62,647 bases of DNA from Profundicola sp964553105 (GCA_964553105.1 CAZKJO010000005.1:1-62647), one strand, 5' to 3'; numbered from the stretch's first letter, positions 35,253 to 42,975 are shown. A program made the numbers and translations. Notes: generated by a model from the sequence alone, not told the origin.

Positions 35253-35906
35253 ATGACTAATTATTACAATATACTTGGCTTAGAGTCAGATGCGGATATA
35301 AGTGAGATCAAAACAAATTATAGAAAATTATCTAAAAAATTTCATCCAGATTTAAATCCAAATGATGATTTTTTCGGTAAAATGTTTCTTCAGATTCAAG
35401 AAGCTTATGAAGTTTTGTCAGATGAGGAAACGAGAAGAAAATATGATCAAAAATTAAGAACCAATTTTAGTCCTTTTTCAGAGAAAACGAGCCATCAGCC
35501 AATGAATGAATATTTGCCGGTGATAGAGAACTTTTCTGTAGATAAGGATGCCGTGGCCCGATTTGAAGAATTTACGGTTACTTGGAAGGTTAAAAATGCA
35601 GATTTTATTCAAATTAGACCTTTAGGGATATTTAAGGAAGAAGGTTTTGAGAAATTTAAATTCAGCAAATTAAAAGGTAGATCAGTCAATCTGGTATTAA
35701 TAGCCACTAATACAGACACTGGTTTGTCGGTTCGAAAACATATAGAATTAATAAATAAACGATGGAGACCAAGTATTACTGAAAACGACAAAATCATGGA
35801 CGCAATTGTATTAGTTCTTAGAATACTAATGATTGCTATAGTTTTAATCTTTTTCATCATGTTGCTTTTCTTTGGAATAAGGGTAGTGGAGCCAGAAATT
35901 CCCTAA
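35253..35906 (+). CDS. Membrane J-domain protein with an Ig-like segment
   Basis: 217 residues. J domain at 3-68 with the HPD motif (KKFHPDLNP) and YEVLSDEETRRKYD. A beta-rich middle segment (about 88-172: EFTVTWKVKNADFIQIRPLG, SVNLVLIATNTDT) resembles an Ig-like fold, and a single C-terminal transmembrane helix (about 189-210) ends the protein. No Gly/Phe or zinc-finger regions, so it is a class C DnaJ relative that would recruit DnaK to the membrane. Orientation is J domain cytosolic if the helix is a tail anchor. Confidence 0.85.
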   Translation: MTNYYNILGLESDADISEIKTNYRKLSKKFHPDLNPNDDFFGKMFLQIQEAYEVLSDEETRRKYDQKLRTNFSPFSEKTSHQPMNEYLPVIENFSVDKDAVARFEEFTVTWKVKNADFIQIRPLGIFKEEGFEKFKFSKLKGRSVNLVLIATNTDTGLSVRKHIELINKRWRPSITENDKIMDAIVLVLRILMIAIVLIFFIMLLFFGIRVVEPEIP

Positions 35907-35918
35907 AACTACAGATAT

Positions 35919-35981
35919 AAAAAAGCCATTGATTTCTCAATGGCTTCAACTTTTACTTTTATGAAAAGACTTTTACTTCGA
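35919..35981 (-). ncRNA. Small RNA candidate 1 (sigma-54 promoter, shared core, terminator)
   Basis: Predicted transcript of about 63 nt. 5' part GAAGTAAAAGTCTTTTCAT continuing with AAAAG, an inserted GTAAAA, then GTTGA. It ends in a perfect 10-bp terminator stem AAGCCATTGA / TCAATGGCTT (35923-35932 with 35937-35946) with a GAAA loop on the minus strand and a run of six U. The promoter TGGCAC-N5-TTGC is at 36006-35992, which places the start near 35981. The + strand gene dnaJ ends just before. Confidence 0.65.
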
Positions 35982-35991
35982 TTGAGTTATG

Positions 35992-36006
35992 GCAATTGGT
36001 GTGCCA
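35992..36006 (-). promoter_or_regulatory. Sigma-54 promoter of small RNA 1
   Basis: Minus strand TGGCAC-ACCAA-TTGC, an exact match to the -24/-12 consensus (TGGCAC-N5-TTGC). The -12 GC is about 12 nt upstream of the shared core of the RNA. Confidence 0.72.
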
Positions 36007-36042
36007 AACTTTAATTTATATTGGTAGTAATTAAATGAGTTT

Positions 36043-36107
36043 AAAAAAAAAACCTCCGACGAATCGGAGGCTAAACTCAACTTTTATGAAAAGATTTACT
36101 TCTCATG
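36043..36107 (-). ncRNA. Small RNA candidate 2 (sigma-54 promoter, shared core, terminator)
   Basis: Predicted transcript of about 64 nt. Core GAAGTAAATCTTTTCATAAA then AGTTGA. Terminator stem CCTCCGA / TCGGAGG (36053-36059 with 36064-36070) with a UUCG loop and ten U. An outer pair GAGTTTA / TAAACTC (36072-36078 with 36037-36043) can extend the stem around the U tract. Promoter TGGCAC-N5-TTGC at 36132-36118. Confidence 0.65.
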
Positions 36108-36117
36108 CAACTTATTT

Positions 36118-36132
36118 GCAATACATGTGCCA
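36118..36132 (-). promoter_or_regulatory. Sigma-54 promoter of small RNA 2
   Basis: Minus strand TGGCAC-ATGTA-TTGC followed by A (TTGCA): exact -24/-12 consensus. Flanking TT before TGGCAC is shared with the other copy. Confidence 0.74.
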
Positions 36133-36309
36133 ATACTAAAGTGTCATGTGTTAAAGTTATTGTTAAAAGCACACTTATAGCTTTATTGCTATTGTTACGA
36201 TATCTGCAATGCTAATTCAGGCTTAAAGGTCAATTTAAACATCAAGCAAAAATACTTTTTAATGATGTTGTTTTTCTTTTAAACTTGCGCAGACAATACG
36301 CATAAAATG
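36133..36309. other. Spacer between small RNAs 2 and 3, possible activator-binding region
   Basis: About 175 non-coding bases. On the minus strand a TGTG...CACA arrangement around TTAACAATAACTTTAA lies roughly 15-45 nt upstream of the sigma-54 element of RNA 2, and TAGC-N6-GCTA a little further. Sigma-54 needs an enhancer-bound AAA+ activator, so this is where a binding site would be expected. No open frame of note. Confidence 0.3.
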
Positions 36310-36372
36310 AAAAACCCTCCAAAATTTCTAATGGAGGGTTCATTCAACTTTTATGAAAAGACTTTTACTTCG
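36310..36372 (-). ncRNA. Small RNA candidate 3 (housekeeping promoter, shared core, terminator)
   Basis: Predicted transcript of about 62 nt. Core identical to candidate 1 apart from the insertion: GAAGTAAAAGTCTTTTCAT, then AAAAGTTGAA. Terminator stem AACCCTCCA / TGGAGGGTT (36313-36321 with 36332-36340), followed by five U. It is preceded by TATATTTG (36383-36376) and not by a sigma-54 element. It lies about 80 bases past the acyl-CoA dehydrogenase stop with no other terminator between, so it could also be the 3' end of that operon. Confidence 0.6.
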
Positions 36373-36375
36373 ATG

Positions 36376-36383
36376 CAAATATA
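36376..36383 (-). promoter_or_regulatory. -7 box of small RNA 3
   Basis: Minus strand TATATTTG (TAnnTTTG), ending 4 nt before the conserved GAAG core. No good -33 TTG at the expected spacing. Confidence 0.5.
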
Positions 36384-36453
36384 AGATAGAATATTAAATA
36401 CTATGCTTGAATAAGAATCTTTAACATTAATTTAATCTGCACCTGAAAACTAT

Positions 36454-38253
36454 TTAAAGTTTATATCCATTATCATTAATGAATTTCTCTGCAATTTCAG
36501 TTTTTAATTGGACAATGTTAGGGAATTCATTGTAACGAGTAAACCTCTTTAAACCGCTCAACATCATCTTTTGCATATCTCCATCTGCGAAAGAAATTAT
36601 TCCTTCGGTAGCGTTTGATTTAATTTTCTCAACAGAATTAAACAACTGAACCTTAGCCATTTTTTCTACTAATTCAGCATGGCTAGATTTTTCATGAGCT
36701 AATTTTTCTGCGCGTAAGATTACGCTTTCTGCCATATAAATCTCAATTAAGATTTCTGACGCAGCTAAGATTAATTGTTGTTGGTGCTCTAATTCGGTTC
36801 CATATTTCTGTAGTGCCGCTCCGGAAACCATAAAGAATACCTTTTTAAGATTTTCCAAGATTTCTTTTTCTTGTGCCAAAGTTGCAGAATAATCTGGAAT
36901 ATCAAATGAAGGAATACTCATAAGCTCATCCTGAATATTGGTAGCCGGTGTCATTAAGTCAATTTGGCCTTTAAACGCACGTCTGATTAACATATCCACA
37001 GATAATAATCGGTTAATCTCGTTGGTACCTTCGTAGATTCTAGCAATTCTAGCATCACGCCAGGCTGCCTCCATCGGAACATCTTTAGAATAACCCATTC
37101 CACCAAAGATTTGAATCCCTTCGTCTGAACAGTCTTGTGCTGCCTCAGAAGCCCAAACCTTAAGAATAGAACATTCGATGGCGTATTCTTCTACACCTTT
37201 TAATTCAGCTTCTTGGTGGGATAAACCACTTGCTTTTAATTCTTCAATTTTATCTTGAATATCTTTTGCAGCACGATAAGATCCTGTTTCAGAAGTGAAA
37301 GCTGCAATAGCACGCTCTGCAATTTTCTTTTGAATTGCTCCAAACGAAGAAATAGCTACATCAAACTGCTTTCTTTCGTTAGCATATTCAATAGAATTAG
37401 TTAAGATTCTTCTCTGCGCATCTAAACATGCAGCAGCTAATTTAATACGACCAATATTCAGTGCATTCATAGCGATTTTGAAACCACCATTTCTTTCTCC
37501 TAATAAATTCTCAACAGGAACTTTTACATCGCTTAAGAAAATTTGACGAGTAGAAGAGGAGTGAATACCTAACTTTGGTTCTTCTTCACCTAACTTAAAT
37601 CCTTCCCCAGCCTCATCTTTTTCTACGATAAATGCAGTAATGTTTTTGTCATCTTCAATTCTTGCAAAAACAATGAATACCTTAGCAAAACCAGCATTGG
37701 TAATCCACATTTTTTGACCATTCAAGATGTAGTGTTTGCCGTCTTCTGAAAGAGTCGCTGTAGTTTTACCTGAATTAGCATCAGATCCAGCGCCAGGTTC
37801 TGTTAAGGCATAAGAACCAAACCATTGACCAGTAGCTAACTTAGGTAAGTACTTTTTCTTTTGATCTTCTGTACCATAAAGTACGATTGGCATTGTACCT
37901 ATACCGGTGTGTGCACCATAGGCCGTAGCCAAAGATCCGGTAGCACCCGAAACATAATCACACGCAAGCATGGTATCAACGAATCCCATTCCCATTCCTT
38001 CGTATTCTTCTGGAACACTGATGCTCAAGATTCCCATTTCACCTAATTGCGTCATAAGATTTTCGATTAACTTGTAATCTTTCTCTTCGATTTGAGGTTT
38101 TTTAGGCCATACTTCGCGATCGATAAATTCCTTGATACTATCGCGCATCATTTTTTGTTCTTCACTGAAATCCTCTGGCGTGAAAATTTCATTAAATGGG
38201 GTTTCCTTCACTAAGAAAGACCCACCGATTAGTTTTGATTTATTATCTGACAT
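36454..38253 (-). CDS. Acyl-CoA dehydrogenase with C-terminal extension
   Basis: 599 residues; the first ACAD step of beta-oxidation, oxidising acyl-CoA to trans-2-enoyl-CoA with FAD. Motifs: YALTEPGAGSDANSGKT (about 151-167) and WITNAGFAKVF (FAD/substrate), IFGGMGYSKDVPMEAAWRDA (about 386-405) and RIYEGTNEINRLL (about 408-420, catalytic Glu). About 170 residues follow the core, as in the long VLCAD/ACAD9-like group. Last gene of the marR-fadB-fadA unit, separated from fadA by an inserted four-helix-bundle gene. Confidence 0.93.
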   Translation of the reverse strand: MSDNKSKLIGGSFLVKETPFNEIFTPEDFSEEQKMMRDSIKEFIDREVWPKKPQIEEKDYKLIENLMTQLGEMGILSISVPEEYEGMGMGFVDTMLACDYVSGATGSLATAYGAHTGIGTMPIVLYGTEDQKKKYLPKLATGQWFGSYALTEPGAGSDANSGKTTATLSEDGKHYILNGQKMWITNAGFAKVFIVFARIEDDKNITAFIVEKDEAGEGFKLGEEEPKLGIHSSSTRQIFLSDVKVPVENLLGERNGGFKIAMNALNIGRIKLAAACLDAQRRILTNSIEYANERKQFDVAISSFGAIQKKIAERAIAAFTSETGSYRAAKDIQDKIEELKASGLSHQEAELKGVEEYAIECSILKVWASEAAQDCSDEGIQIFGGMGYSKDVPMEAAWRDARIARIYEGTNEINRLLSVDMLIRRAFKGQIDLMTPATNIQDELMSIPSFDIPDYSATLAQEKEILENLKKVFFMVSGAALQKYGTELEHQQQLILAASEILIEIYMAESVILRAEKLAHEKSSHAELVEKMAKVQLFNSVEKIKSNATEGIISFADGDMQKMMLSGLKRFTRYNEFPNIVQLKTEIAEKFINDNGYKL

Positions 38254-38321
38254 TTTTTTTGATATTTTAAATTTAATTAGCGTCGAAATTTTAGACTGTT
38301 ACGTGTTATTTTAATATTTAA

Positions 38322-38338
38322 AGAGAAAAGAATAAAGA
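38322..38338 (+). repeat. Left 17-bp inverted repeat flanking the four-helix-bundle gene
   Basis: AGAGAAAAGAATAAAGA, exact reverse complement of the copy at 38749-38765. A partial third copy (AGAGAAAAGAA) follows at 38341-38353. Confidence 0.8.
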
Positions 38339-38369
38339 GCATAGAGAAAAGAAGGTTTACAATTTATTT

Positions 38370-38735
38370 TTAAGCTGTTTGCTTTCTTTCAAAAGAGCTT
38401 ATCATTTTTTGAATTTCAATTATTTCTTTCTGCATATTTAAAAACAAAGATTTATTAATATAATCAATTTCCTTAGCATAAATTATTTGAGATTCTATCT
38501 CATATAAAGACCCAATTGCATAATGTCGAAATTTGCTAAAATCTAAATTTGAACTTCTTCCTGAGCCTTCTGCTATATTAGAATGAACTGATACAGCTGC
38601 CCTACGCATCTGTGACGTCAAAGCAAACTTTTCTTCTGTTGGGAATTCTTGTGTTACTTTGTAAATCTCAACTGAGAGCTTTAAAGCTCTTTTCCAAATC
38701 TCTAAATGCCTGAAATTATGCCTTGACTTTAACAA
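38370..38735 (-). CDS. Four helix bundle protein (23S rRNA intervening-sequence/S23 family)
   Basis: 121 residues, all-helical: FRHLEIWKRALKLSVEIY at the start, ALTSQMRRAAVSVHSNIAEG (about 39-58) and SRSSNL...FSKFRHYAIGSLYEIES. This is the four-helix-bundle family first seen in intervening sequences of 23S rRNA and related to the Avd accessory protein of retroelements. It sits alone between fadA and the acyl-CoA dehydrogenase gene, bounded by inverted repeats. Function is unknown; the family is often found scattered in Bacteroidota intergenic sites. Confidence 0.92.
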   Translation of the reverse strand: MLKSRHNFRHLEIWKRALKLSVEIYKVTQEFPTEEKFALTSQMRRAAVSVHSNIAEGSGRSSNLDFSKFRHYAIGSLYEIESQIIYAKEIDYINKSLFLNMQKEIIEIQKMISSFERKQTA

Positions 38736-38748
38736 ATTAAGTCTTTAA

Positions 38749-38765
38749 TCTTTATTCTTTTCTCT
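38749..38765 (-). repeat. Right 17-bp inverted repeat flanking the four-helix-bundle gene
   Basis: TCTTTATTCTTTTCTCT, exact reverse complement of 38322-38338, ending 9 bases before the fadA stop. Confidence 0.8.
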
Positions 38766-38774
38766 CTAATCTAT

Positions 38775-39953
38775 CTATAGTCTCTCAAAAATACTTGCGG
38801 CTCCTTGTCCTGTACCTACGCACATAGTTACCATTCCGTATTTTTTGTCTCGTTTTTTAAGTTCTTCTAAGATTTGTACTGTCAATTTAGTTCCTGTACA
38901 TCCAAGTGGGTGACCTAAAGCGATAGCCCCACCATTAACGTTTACGATTTCTTGGTTTAAATCAAGTCCTCTAATTACGGCTAATGATTGAGAAGCGAAT
39001 GCTTCGTTTAATTCAATTAAATCCATGTCACTTTGCTTAAGCCCAGCTTGTTCTAAAGCTTTTGGAATAGCATACAATGGACCGATTCCCATAATTCTAG
39101 GTGGAACTCCTACGGTAGCATAAGAAACTAATCTTGCAACTGGCTCGAGGTTTAATTCTTTCACCATTTCTTCTGACATTACTAAAACAAAAGCAGCTCC
39201 ATCACTCATTTGTGAAGAGTTACCTGCCGTAACGCTTCCGCCATTGGCGAAAACGGGTCTTAGTTTGGCCAAAACTTCTTTTGAAGTATCAGCGCGTGGT
39301 CCTTCGTCTGTATCGAATGTGTATTTTTTAGTTTGAACTTTTTCTTTAGCATCTAAAAAATTATGTTCAACTTCTAAAGGAACAATCTGGTCCTTAAATA
39401 AACCTTTTGCATTAGCATTTAAAGCTTTTTGATGCGAGTTGTAAGCAAACTCATCTTGATCCTCACGATTTACTTTATATTCATTGGCAACCGCCTCAGC
39501 AGTTAAACCCATACCCCAATAATAATCGGCGTGAGCTTTAGAAATATCCGTTTCTGGAATTGGCTTATATCCTCCCATTGGAATATAAGACATAGATTCT
39601 GCACCACCTGCGATGATACAGTCAGCCATTCCTGTACGGATTTTAGCTGCGGCCAAAGCGATAGATTCAGATCCAGATGCACAGTATCTATTAATTGTTA
39701 CTCCAGGAACTTTGTCTGTATCTAATCCCATCAAAGAGATTAAACGCGCCATGTTTAAACCTTGTTCTGCTTCTGGCATTGCGCAACCTACAATTAGGTC
39801 GTCAACACGAGTTGGATCCAAATTAGGAACCTGTTTCATTAAATGTTTTAATACCGATGCTGCCATGTCATCAGGACGTGTAAAGCGTAAACTTCCTTTC
39901 GGGGCTTTACCTACAGCTGTTCGATATCCTGTTACTATATATGCTTGTTTCAT
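38775..39953 (-). CDS. fadA: Acetyl-CoA C-acyltransferase (3-ketoacyl-CoA thiolase)
   Basis: 392 residues; thiolytic last step of beta-oxidation. Active-site Cys91 in NRYCASGSES, His in GGAIALGHPLGCTG (about 340-353), and the C-terminal Cys in MCVGTGQGAA (about 379). Length is normal. Third gene of the operon after marR and fadB, 47 bases from fadB. Confidence 0.96.
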   Translation of the reverse strand: MKQAYIVTGYRTAVGKAPKGSLRFTRPDDMAASVLKHLMKQVPNLDPTRVDDLIVGCAMPEAEQGLNMARLISLMGLDTDKVPGVTINRYCASGSESIALAAAKIRTGMADCIIAGGAESMSYIPMGGYKPIPETDISKAHADYYWGMGLTAEAVANEYKVNREDQDEFAYNSHQKALNANAKGLFKDQIVPLEVEHNFLDAKEKVQTKKYTFDTDEGPRADTSKEVLAKLRPVFANGGSVTAGNSSQMSDGAAFVLVMSEEMVKELNLEPVARLVSYATVGVPPRIMGIGPLYAIPKALEQAGLKQSDMDLIELNEAFASQSLAVIRGLDLNQEIVNVNGGAIALGHPLGCTGTKLTVQILEELKKRDKKYGMVTMCVGTGQGAASIFERL

Positions 39954-40000
39954 TTTTTAATTTTTTAAATAAGTAGATGAATTAAATTCTCGTACTAATC

Positions 40001-42406
40001 TTAGTTTCTTAGAGGTTTTCCTTTTGTTAACATGTGCTGAATTCTTTCTAAAGTCTTGCGTTCACCACAAAGTGATAAGAAAGCTTCGCGCTCTAAGTCA
40101 AGTAGGTACTGCTCTGATACTAATGATTCCTCTGATAGATTACCCCCAGACATTACATATCCTAATTTATTAGCAATTAATTGATCGTGTTCTGAAATAT
40201 AATTTCCAGCCGCCATTTGGTCAGATCCTACATAGAACATTCCCATGGCATTATTGCCTAAAACCCTAACTTTTTCTTGAATTGGTTTTGTATAACCTGC
40301 ATCCGACATTAAAATTACATGCTTCTTAGCTTCTGCAATCTGTCTGTCTTTGTTCATTACAATCACATCCTGATCTCTTAAGAAACCAAAGTTTTTAGCC
40401 TCGTGCGCAGAAGTAGCCACTTTAGCCATAGCTATATTTAAGTAAGCTTCTCTTAGGTGATTTGTTTTAACATCATCTTTCAATAAATGTAATCCAGCTC
40501 GGCGAACCATTTCTTTGGTTCCACCACCACCAGGAATTACACCAACACCAACTTCTACTAATCCCATATAAGTTTCGGCAGCAGCTACGATTTTGTCTGC
40601 ATGAAGTGAAATTTCACAACCTCCACCTAAAGACATTCCGTGTGGTGCAACTACAACAGGAATACTACTATAACGAACTTTCATCATAGTATCTTGGAAA
40701 GTTTTAATCGCCATATTTAATTCAAACCAATCTTGCTCTGCAGCCATCATCATAATCATCGCCAAGTTAGCTCCCACAGAGAAGTTATCCGCTTGGTTAC
40801 CGATTACTAAACCTTTGTAATCTTTTTCTGCTAAATCGATTGCTTTTTGAATTCCTTGAATAACACCACCACCAATAGAGTTCATTTTTGAACGGAACTC
40901 TAAGTTAATAACACCATCACCTAAATCCTCAATAACAGCCTCGGCATTCTTCCAAACTTCTTTGGTTTTTCTAATATTATCTAAGATAATGAATGCACCT
41001 TGTCCAGGAATTTCTTTGAATCCTTTGCTTTCAATATCATAGAATTCTTTGTTGCCTTGATCATTTATTTGATAGAAAGAAGTAACGCCTGAAGAAAGCA
41101 TATCTTTTACCCAAGCAGCAACTTTATAGCCTTCGTTTTCTATAAGTTCAACGCCTTTCTCAACGCCTACCATGTTCCAAGTTTCGAAAGGGCCATATTT
41201 CCAAGCGTAACCTGTTCTCATTCCATCATCTATACTGTATAGATTGTCAGAAATCTCAGGAACACGTTGAGAAACATAAGCAAATAAAGAAGCAAAGTGC
41301 TTTCTAATTAAATCTCCATGTTTTGTTTTATCTGCTAAAAGAACTCCTAATTGATTCTTTGTTCCTCCAGCTTGTTTAGCTCTTCCAATTACATCTAATT
41401 GATTGCGCTCTAGTGGACGATACTCTAACTTTTCTAAATCTAATGCAAATCTATTGGTGGATCCGTCTTTAGCTTTTTCTTTGTAGTAGAAACCTTTACC
41501 TGTTTTATCTCCTAAGAATTTATTTTCTAAAAGGAAATTTAAAACTTTAGAATCTTTAAGGTTTTTAACCATCTCGTCCCCTTCAGTATTCTGCTGTAAA
41601 CCTTTGGTAACATTGGCAGCTGTATCTAAACCAACCAAATCTGCTAATTTGAATGTTCCAGTCTTTGGACGACCTAAAATACTACCTGTTAGGGTATCTG
41701 TTTCCTCAATGGTTAAACCTAATTCTTGACCAAGTTCCATTACTTTAGCCATAGAATAAACCCCTACACGGTTTCCAATGAAACCTGGTGTGTCTTTCGC
41801 TAAAACAGGTTGTTTACCTAAAAATAAGCTAGAATAATGTTCAAAGAAAGAAATTACCTCTGGTGAAGTTTTAGGTCCAGGAATAATTTCAAATAATCTT
41901 AAATATCTCGGAGGATTGAAGAAGTGAGTACCACAGAAGTGTTTTTGGAAATCTTCGCCTCTTCCTTCAGACATCATATGAATAGGAATACCCGAAGTAT
42001 TAGAAGTAACTAAAGTTCCTGGTTTTCTAAGTTTCTCTACCTTGTCGAACATTTGGTTTTTGATGTCCAATCTTTCAACAATAACCTCAATAACCCAATC
42101 TGAGTCTTTAATTTTTTCTAAATCATCCTCAAAGTTTCCTACAGTAATACGAGAAGCGAATGCTTTGTCGTAAATAGGTGAGGGATTAGATTTAAGAGCT
42201 TTATTTAAATGTTCTTGTGCATTTCTATTTCTAACAACTTTGTCATCCAATGACAAGCCTTTTGATTTCTCTGCATCTGTAAGTTCCCTAGGTAGCATGT
42301 CGAGCATTAAAACCTCAACGCCGATTCCAGCTAGCAAACATGCAATACCAGAACCCATCACTCCAGATCCCAAAACGGTTACATGATTGATGTGTCTATT
42401 TTTCAT
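40001..42406 (-). CDS. fadB: Fused 3-hydroxyacyl-CoA dehydrogenase / enoyl-CoA hydratase
   Basis: 801 residues. N-terminal NAD-binding hydroxyacyl-CoA dehydrogenase: VLGSGVMGSGIACLLAGIGV (residues 11-30), FFNPPRYLRLFEIIPG (about 163-178), KDTPGFIGNRVGVY (about 204-217). C-terminal enoyl-CoA hydratase/isomerase domain (about 490-720): GLVIGNQADNFSVGANLAMI and APHGMSLGGGCEISLHAD. The domain order (dehydrogenase first) is opposite to E. coli FadB and matches the long bacterial type. Performs hydration and oxidation in the beta-oxidation cycle. Begins 15 bases after marR. Confidence 0.95.
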   Translation of the reverse strand: MKNRHINHVTVLGSGVMGSGIACLLAGIGVEVLMLDMLPRELTDAEKSKGLSLDDKVVRNRNAQEHLNKALKSNPSPIYDKAFASRITVGNFEDDLEKIKDSDWVIEVIVERLDIKNQMFDKVEKLRKPGTLVTSNTSGIPIHMMSEGRGEDFQKHFCGTHFFNPPRYLRLFEIIPGPKTSPEVISFFEHYSSLFLGKQPVLAKDTPGFIGNRVGVYSMAKVMELGQELGLTIEETDTLTGSILGRPKTGTFKLADLVGLDTAANVTKGLQQNTEGDEMVKNLKDSKVLNFLLENKFLGDKTGKGFYYKEKAKDGSTNRFALDLEKLEYRPLERNQLDVIGRAKQAGGTKNQLGVLLADKTKHGDLIRKHFASLFAYVSQRVPEISDNLYSIDDGMRTGYAWKYGPFETWNMVGVEKGVELIENEGYKVAAWVKDMLSSGVTSFYQINDQGNKEFYDIESKGFKEIPGQGAFIILDNIRKTKEVWKNAEAVIEDLGDGVINLEFRSKMNSIGGGVIQGIQKAIDLAEKDYKGLVIGNQADNFSVGANLAMIMMMAAEQDWFELNMAIKTFQDTMMKVRYSSIPVVVAPHGMSLGGGCEISLHADKIVAAAETYMGLVEVGVGVIPGGGGTKEMVRRAGLHLLKDDVKTNHLREAYLNIAMAKVATSAHEAKNFGFLRDQDVIVMNKDRQIAEAKKHVILMSDAGYTKPIQEKVRVLGNNAMGMFYVGSDQMAAGNYISEHDQLIANKLGYVMSGGNLSEESLVSEQYLLDLEREAFLSLCGERKTLERIQHMLTKGKPLRN

Positions 42407-42421
42407 ATAGTTAAATTAAAT

Positions 42422-42877
42422 TTATTTTTTAAATATTTTTCTATCAGAAATCATATTCTGAATGCCTTGATTAACTTCAAAGAATACTTTGAGTTTCTCC
42501 ATTCCGAATTCCTGTTCGATATTTCGATTGAACTGCAATACCACTTGTTTAGCAATATCCCTGCTTTCCATGCCTTCTGCGGTAAGTTTAATAATGACTC
42601 CTCTACCATCTTCTGGATTAGGATGTCTTTCTATCAATTCTCTTTCTTCAAGGTTTTTTAGCGTCCTAGAAAGAGAAGTAGGTTCCATACCCATTTTTGG
42701 ACCAAGCGATGTGCTAGGTGTTCCTTTTTTAGGGTCGATAGACAGTAATGCAAATCCCATCACCATTGTAAAATTATATTTTTTAGCTTCTGTATTATAA
42801 GCTTTTACAACCGCATTCCACGTAGTTCGCAACATGTAATCTATCGTGGGTAAATCTTTAAATATAAAATCTTTCAC
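42422..42877 (-). CDS. MarR family regulator of the fatty-acid operon
   Basis: 151 residues from GTG 42877. Winged helix-turn-helix: GPKMGMEPTSLSRTLKNLEE recognition region and RHPNPEDGRGVIIKLT wing. It heads the fadB-fadA-ACAD unit, as is usual in Flavobacteriia, and would sense acyl-CoA or fatty acid. I choose GTG 42877 because a -7 box (TATATTTA) ends exactly 4 nt upstream and because the protein then starts VKDFIFKDLPTIDYMLRTTW, like relatives. A longer TTG start at 42922 would lie within the operator. Confidence 0.87.
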   Translation of the reverse strand: MKDFIFKDLPTIDYMLRTTWNAVVKAYNTEAKKYNFTMVMGFALLSIDPKKGTPSTSLGPKMGMEPTSLSRTLKNLEERELIERHPNPEDGRGVIIKLTAEGMESRDIAKQVVLQFNRNIEQEFGMEKLKVFFEVNQGIQNMISDRKIFKK

Positions 42878-42881
42878 GACG

Positions 42882-42889
42882 TAAATATA
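42882..42889 (-). promoter_or_regulatory. -7 box of the marR-fad operon
   Basis: TATATTTA on the minus strand, followed by CGTC and the GTG start. This implies a leaderless transcript. Confidence 0.45.
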
Positions 42890-42898
42890 ATAAATTTT

Positions 42899-42975
42899 AT
42901 TATGCGTGCATAATTTATTCAACTAAATTACGAGCGAATTATGCAAATTTCACAATTATTTAACACGCGTTATGC
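42899..42975. promoter_or_regulatory. Probable MarR operator cluster
   Basis: Inverted repeat ATTATGC-GT-GCATAAT (42899-42914), overlapping the expected -33 region of the marR promoter. Two further TTATGC half-sites follow at about 42939-42944 and 42970-42975. Autoregulation by the adjacent MarR is the simplest reading. Confidence 0.55.

Noticed and set aside
35972..36014. Reading the TTGGCACACCAATTGCC site as a palindromic operator
   Set aside because: The same TGGCAC-N5-TTGC spacing without the palindrome recurs at the second copy, so a promoter is the better explanation.
35961..36397. Three short + strand reading frames starting ATGAAAAGA (at 35961, 36086 and 36353) encoding MKR peptides of 14-17 residues
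   Set aside because: They are the reverse complement of the conserved sRNA core CTTTTCAT. The peptides diverge right after the shared segment, while promoters and U-tracts all fit the minus strand.
42877..42922. TTG upstream start for marR
   Set aside because: It lies within the operator palindrome region; relatives begin near VKDFIFKDL.
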